This document shows, piece by piece, positions 60,876 to 64,000 of a stretch of 64,000 nt of DNA. The stretch's first letter is position 1. Every line of letters starts with the position of its first letter. The notes under the pieces were generated by a model. That model saw only the letters and a program-made list of their open reading frames with translations, had not been told where the DNA came from and made no database searches. Both the position numbers and the translations under genes were made by a program. Source of the DNA: Gammaproteobacteria bacterium (lineage in GTDB: Bacteria > Pseudomonadota > Gammaproteobacteria > Pseudomonadales > Azotimanducaceae); assembly GCA_026707945.1 (NCBI GenBank), contig JAPOVV010000045.1:62001-126000 (forward strand). The letters run 5' to 3'.

Positions 60876-62704
60876 AAGTAGGGATTTCTCGTTTCCTGGT
60901 GATCCACATCGCTGAGCGGCGTCAGTGTTCGATTCCTTACAACGCCCCAATAAGGAAGACGCCGGAAATTGCCGGTGGGTTCAAGTCGATATCTGCTGCC
61001 ATGACCTGCAATGGTCTTGGCTACCTTCACTTGTGACCAAAGGTTGCTGAATCGATAGGCGTCGATTCCCATTGCATAGAAAGATGCCATGTTTGGATTC
61101 GAATCAAAATATTCGTTCACAGTGTTTGCGAATTCTGAATTGAAAATTCGCCACGTGTCGGTCGTGAATTGAACGCCGTTCGCCAATTCTGTGAGTTTTC
61201 CTCTGACGGCTGAATCCGTGACATAAATATCAAGCGGGCGATCTGCGTGGAAGCGCAGGGATTCGAGCACCGCCTCCAACTGGCTCGAATCGATGAATGC
61301 GACGATGCTGTTAATCTCCTGATTCATACGAGGCTGAAACTCAAGTGGAAACTGCACTATCGATTCGATGCCTTCGTGCCTTCGTTCGCTCTCTTCAATT
61401 CCGATCGTTGCACCGATATCCTCCGTCAATTGGTCAAATTCATTGATTCGATTCACAGAAATCACACGCGTTGGCGAAGCGATATTGAGTTCAAACTCCG
61501 CGCGAGCACGAATCATCCAAGGCTCATTACCGTAGATCACGACACAGCGCACATGATTGCGTTTCGACAATGACTGTGCCATCTTGAATGCTTCATCCTC
61601 AATCGTCCAAGCTAAATATCGCACTGAACCGGGTCGCGAGCTACCGAAGGTAGTTGGTGCGTTGAGCATCAAGATAGATCCGGGATACGTGCGAGTGGCT
61701 TGAATTGAGTTAACGGCATCCTTGGACAGTGGTCCAACCACATGATCAGCACCGTCCTCAAATGCGTCGAGAATCAACTGCTCTCGGTCTTTTCCTACCG
61801 TGTCGTAAAACGTGAATTCAGGTAATGTGTTCTGTTTTGCGCGACCCTTGTCGACCATATACGCCAGCAACCAACCGTCGCGTATACCGCGTGCGGCCTG
61901 CGCGTACGCGTCGGATCCAGATTGCGGTAGGAGGATGGCGATGCGCTTCGGTCCCGGTGATGTTTGTTGAGTTTGACTTAGCAACCACTCAACGCTTTCA
62001 TGCTGTGGACGCTTGTCGACCCAGTCTTCAATGGAAGCAAGCCAAGCGCCGACACTCAAGCTATCGTTGAATAAACCCGCAATCTCTATCCATCCAATTA
62101 GATCAGGATCGTCGGTTTGATACTGCATCTCAACCAGTCTCTGGGATGGCATCCCAATTAACAGGTCCCACAGTTGGGTATTCAATCGAGACTGACGAGT
62201 TGGATCGACATCCCTGGCTAGTTTTTTCGCTGCCATAAGAGAGGCGATCGACGCTTCGTAACGATCCGTCGCCTGCAGATAACGAGTCCATAGTTCAAGC
62301 GCGTCGAGACGCTGCAACACCGAAACGGGTCTAAGGTCCCTTACAAGCTCGCTTGGGTCACGACCAATATCGAGTTCGAAATGCGCAACTAGCAGTTTTA
62401 GTAAAAACTCGCCATCAGCCGAAAGCAATACACGATCCGTCGCCGCATCGCGAACGACATTCACGATTTCTCGAGCAATGTTGATCCGGTCGGAACGGTA
62501 GTAGTCCAACGCTCGCTCTAAATACAGATCAGGTTCACGCAGAATCGCGCTTATATTGAATTGATCCGATGGCGTCTGTTGCACTTTGATCGCCGGGCGC
62601 TCCGGAACCTCGGGGGCAAGCTCGCTACAGTTCGTCGCACTCAATACAATCAAACCTGCTAGACACAGCCGCAACGAAATGAGCGACCAAGGCACGCTGT
62701 TCAT
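60872..62704 (-). CDS. lpoA: Penicillin-binding protein activator LpoA-like lipoprotein
   Basis: Outer-membrane lipoprotein of about 610 residues (E. coli LpoA 678). Lipobox near SATNC (Cys about residue 27). The N-terminal helical TPR-like part spans about 45-260, and the C-terminal part resembles a periplasmic binding protein (KRIAILLPQSGSDAYAQAARGIRDGW; ADHVVGPLSKDAVNSIQ). It activates PBP1A across the periplasm. ATG 62704 would overlap the divergent rsmI start by 26 bp; GTG 62695 or TTG 62674 are downstream alternatives. Upstream in-frame codons lie inside rsmI. Confidence 0.92.
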   Translation of the reverse strand: MNSVPWSLISLRLCLAGLIVLSATNCSELAPEVPERPAIKVQQTPSDQFNISAILREPDLYLERALDYYRSDRINIAREIVNVVRDAATDRVLLSADGEFLLKLLVAHFELDIGRDPSELVRDLRPVSVLQRLDALELWTRYLQATDRYEASIASLMAAKKLARDVDPTRQSRLNTQLWDLLIGMPSQRLVEMQYQTDDPDLIGWIEIAGLFNDSLSVGAWLASIEDWVDKRPQHESVEWLLSQTQQTSPGPKRIAILLPQSGSDAYAQAARGIRDGWLLAYMVDKGRAKQNTLPEFTFYDTVGKDREQLILDAFEDGADHVVGPLSKDAVNSIQATRTYPGSILMLNAPTTFGSSRPGSVRYLAWTIEDEAFKMAQSLSKRNHVRCVVIYGNEPWMIRARAEFELNIASPTRVISVNRINEFDQLTEDIGATIGIEESERRHEGIESIVQFPLEFQPRMNQEINSIVAFIDSSQLEAVLESLRFHADRPLDIYVTDSAVRGKLTELANGVQFTTDTWRIFNSEFANTVNEYFDSNPNMASFYAMGIDAYRFSNLWSQVKVAKTIAGHGSRYRLEPTGNFRRLPYWGVVRNRTLTPLSDVDHQETRNPYL

Positions 62705-63527
62705 CGTGGCAACCCCGATTGGAAATATCGGAGACATAACTGAGCGAGCACGCGCAGTTTTGGACAAGACGGCTTTCATTGCATGTGAAGACACCCGAAG
62801 GGCGAGTAAGTTACTTCGTCAACTCTCCATAGATTCATCGGGCAAGTCGCTTTGTAGCTTTAACGTACTGAACGAAAACGACCTTGCCGCGAAAATCATA
62901 GCTAGTCTTGAGAACGACGAAGATGTTGCGCTTATTTCTGATGCTGGCACACCAGTACTTTCGGACCCTGGATTGCCTTTGCTCCAGGCGGCTTTCGACC
63001 GAGGAGTGGATGTCGTTCCTATACCTGGTCCCAGCGCGCTCAGCGCATGCCTGTCGATCTGTCCGCTGCCTATGCGTGAATTCCGCTTTGCGGGATTTAT
63101 CGAACGTAAAACAAAACAAAAGAAAGTACATCTTACGGCGTTACTTCAGCAGTCGATTCCCGTGGTTTGTTTTGAGTCGCCAAATCGGTTTCTCGGTACG
63201 TTACGGATGTTGTCCGAGTTGGGTGCTGGTGAGCGCATGATCTTTGTTGCGCGAGAGCTCACAAAACTGCACGAGGAGAAACTCTTCGATTCTGTCGACA
63301 ACCTGATTGCGATCTTTGATGATCGCGAGCGAGTCCTTGGTGAATTTGTGCTAGTCATTGCGCCAACCGAAGAACAAGAACGCATGGACGTAACGTACCT
63401 GATCGAGCTCCTCGCCAAGGAGAACATCCCGACGACCTCGTCTGCGAGATTGATCTCGAAGCTTTGCGGGATATCACGGCAGGAAGCGTATCGAAGATTG
63501 ACCTCAAGCGAAGGGCTAGATGACTAG
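62679..63527 (+). CDS. rsmI: 16S rRNA 2'-O-ribose C1402 methyltransferase RsmI
   Basis: Methyltransferase of 282 residues (E. coli 286). TLFIVATPIGNIGDITERA, CEDTRRASKLL, LISDAGTPVLSDPG, PGPSALSACLS and FAGFIERKTKQKK are the tetrapyrrole-methylase-like signature. ATG 62679 gives MSDQGTLFIVATPIGN, fitting the family N-terminus. The frame is open to 62586 but no better start is evident. It is followed at once by rnpB. Confidence 0.96.
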   Translation: MSDQGTLFIVATPIGNIGDITERARAVLDKTAFIACEDTRRASKLLRQLSIDSSGKSLCSFNVLNENDLAAKIIASLENDEDVALISDAGTPVLSDPGLPLLQAAFDRGVDVVPIPGPSALSACLSICPLPMREFRFAGFIERKTKQKKVHLTALLQQSIPVVCFESPNRFLGTLRMLSELGAGERMIFVARELTKLHEEKLFDSVDNLIAIFDDRERVLGEFVLVIAPTEEQERMDVTYLIELLAKENIPTTSSARLISKLCGISRQEAYRRLTSSEGLDD

Positions 63528-63537
63528 CATTAGCGTC

Positions 63538-63878
63538 GGGAGTCAACCAAGCAATCGCCGGCGCCGAGTGGCGCGGGAGGAAAGTCCGGGCACTACAGGA
63601 CGCGGTGCCAGGTAACCCCTGGGGAGCGTGAGCTCACGGCCAGTGCAACAGAAAAAATACCGCTCGACTTGTTGAGTAAGGGTGAAATGGTGCGGTAAGA
63701 GCGCACCGCGAGACTGGTAACAGGATCGGCAAGGTAAACCCCACCGAGTGCAAGGCTGAATAGGAACCTATGGCGCGGTCCGCGTCGGTTCGGGTAAGCC
63801 GCTAATGGAAGTGTACGGCGACGTGCGCTCTAGATGAATGATTGCTCTCGACAGAACCCGGCTTACCGGTTGACTCTC
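63538..63878 (+). ncRNA. rnpB: RNase P RNA (class A)
   Basis: Ribozyme subunit that matures tRNA 5' ends, about 340 bases. Conserved blocks are GAGGAAAGTCCGGGC (about 63577), GGTGCCAGGTAACCCCTGGG, GCGGTAAGAGCGCACCGCG, GATGAATGATTG and ACAGAACCCGGCTTA (63851-63865). P1 pairs GAGTCAACC (about 63540) with GGTTGACTC (63868-63876). The P3 arm is reduced to GCGCC-GAGT-GGCGC (63561-63574), shorter than in E. coli. It lies just downstream of rsmI. Confidence 0.97.
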
Positions 63879-63960
63879 GATCTAAATCTGCTGTTTCAAA
63901 ACTTGCTATGCGATAGCTCGATTATTTGGAACGTGCTACTCCTCTTAACTACATGATTTA

Positions 63961-63994
63961 GTTAGTTATTTTGGAGTTCGACTCCTCAGCTAAC
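63961..63994 (+). promoter_or_regulatory. Nested hairpin downstream of rnpB
   Basis: GTTAG (63961-63965)/CTAAC (63990-63994) enclose GGAGT (63973-63977)/ACTCC (63981-63985) with loop TCG. It may lie in the leader of a gene beyond the window; in related genomes the dcw cluster starting with mraZ often follows rnpB. No T tract follows, so it is not a standard terminator. Confidence 0.3.
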
Positions 63995-64000
63995 AATCGC

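Noticed and set aside
63910-64000. tRNA-like pattern at the window end (GCGAT...ATCGC, GGAGTTCGACTCC)
   Set aside because: The T-arm-like hairpin and acceptor-like ends are not at tRNA spacing, and no anticodon arm forms. It is better treated as a plain nested hairpin.
1-64000. CRISPR array, prophage or intact insertion sequence
   Set aside because: No regularly spaced repeats, no integrase or transposase, and no phage structural genes were seen in the window.

Overview
The window reads as chromosome from a free-living, aerobic gammaproteobacterium with a compact genome of roughly even base composition. This rests on gene content and order: ruvCAB followed directly by tolQRAB-pal-cpoB, nadA, bepA, dapA-bamC, rplM-rpsI-petABC-sspAB, and divergent lpoA/rsmI with rnpB downstream. 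Aerobic respiration is indicated by heme O synthase, a full cytochrome bc1 set and the GlcDEF oxidase. Starts at GTG and TTG are frequent. Neighbouring genes very often overlap at TTGA, ATGA or TAATG, and several convergent pairs share their stop codons. I cannot name the genus.

Layout. 1-8.5 kb: cyoE (cut by the window edge), proS, an HU-type protein with a basic N-terminal tail, fmdB-like, aspS, yebC and ruvCAB. 8.5-13.2 kb: the Tol-Pal envelope system and a tRNA-Lys. 13.3-19 kb: an accessory metabolic block with three SDR dehydrogenases, a metallo-beta-lactamase fold hydrolase, an alpha/beta hydrolase, a phosphoesterase and an ATP-grasp enzyme. 19-29 kb: housekeeping genes nadA, bepA, a TusA-like gene, an AI-2E/PerM family permease, dapA, bamC, a WalJ-like hydrolase, an unknown secreted protein, tRNA-Ser, ilvA and an arsC-type reductase. 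29-37.5 kb: the most accessory stretch, with a VOC protein, a tryptophan-rich orphan, a Tat-type FAD oxidase, an Oar-like TonB receptor and a hipBA toxin-antitoxin pair. 37.5-48.6 kb: CnoX-like co-chaperone, lipoprotein, amidotransferase, PspC-like protein, two acyl-CoA ligases, an ABC-2 exporter, a propeller protein and a dihydroorotase. 48.7-53.3 kb: a GrdB-family selenoprotein and glcDEF. 53.3-64 kb: DsbA-like, glutaredoxin-like and APH-like proteins, ribosomal proteins L13/S9, petABC, sspAB, a BON lipoprotein, lpoA, rsmI and rnpB.

The strongest discovery is at 48692-49573. Two adjacent open frames in the same phase are separated only by a TGA. That TGA is followed by a U-x-x-C motif of the GrdB reductase family and, 18 bases later, by a perfect 7-bp hairpin with a G-initial three-base loop, as expected of a bacterial SECIS. 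I read it as one selenoprotein of about 293 residues that ordinary gene callers would split. It lies directly upstream of the glcDEF glycolate oxidase genes.

Other points worth checking: nadA and cpoB have conserved or plausible N-termini extending 5' of any ATG/GTG/TTG; a very strong hairpin covers the apparent cpoB start; the Qo motif of cytochrome b is PVWY; the CnoX-like protein has no active-site cysteine; rnpB has a minimal P3 arm; and three convergent gene pairs end on a shared CTAG.
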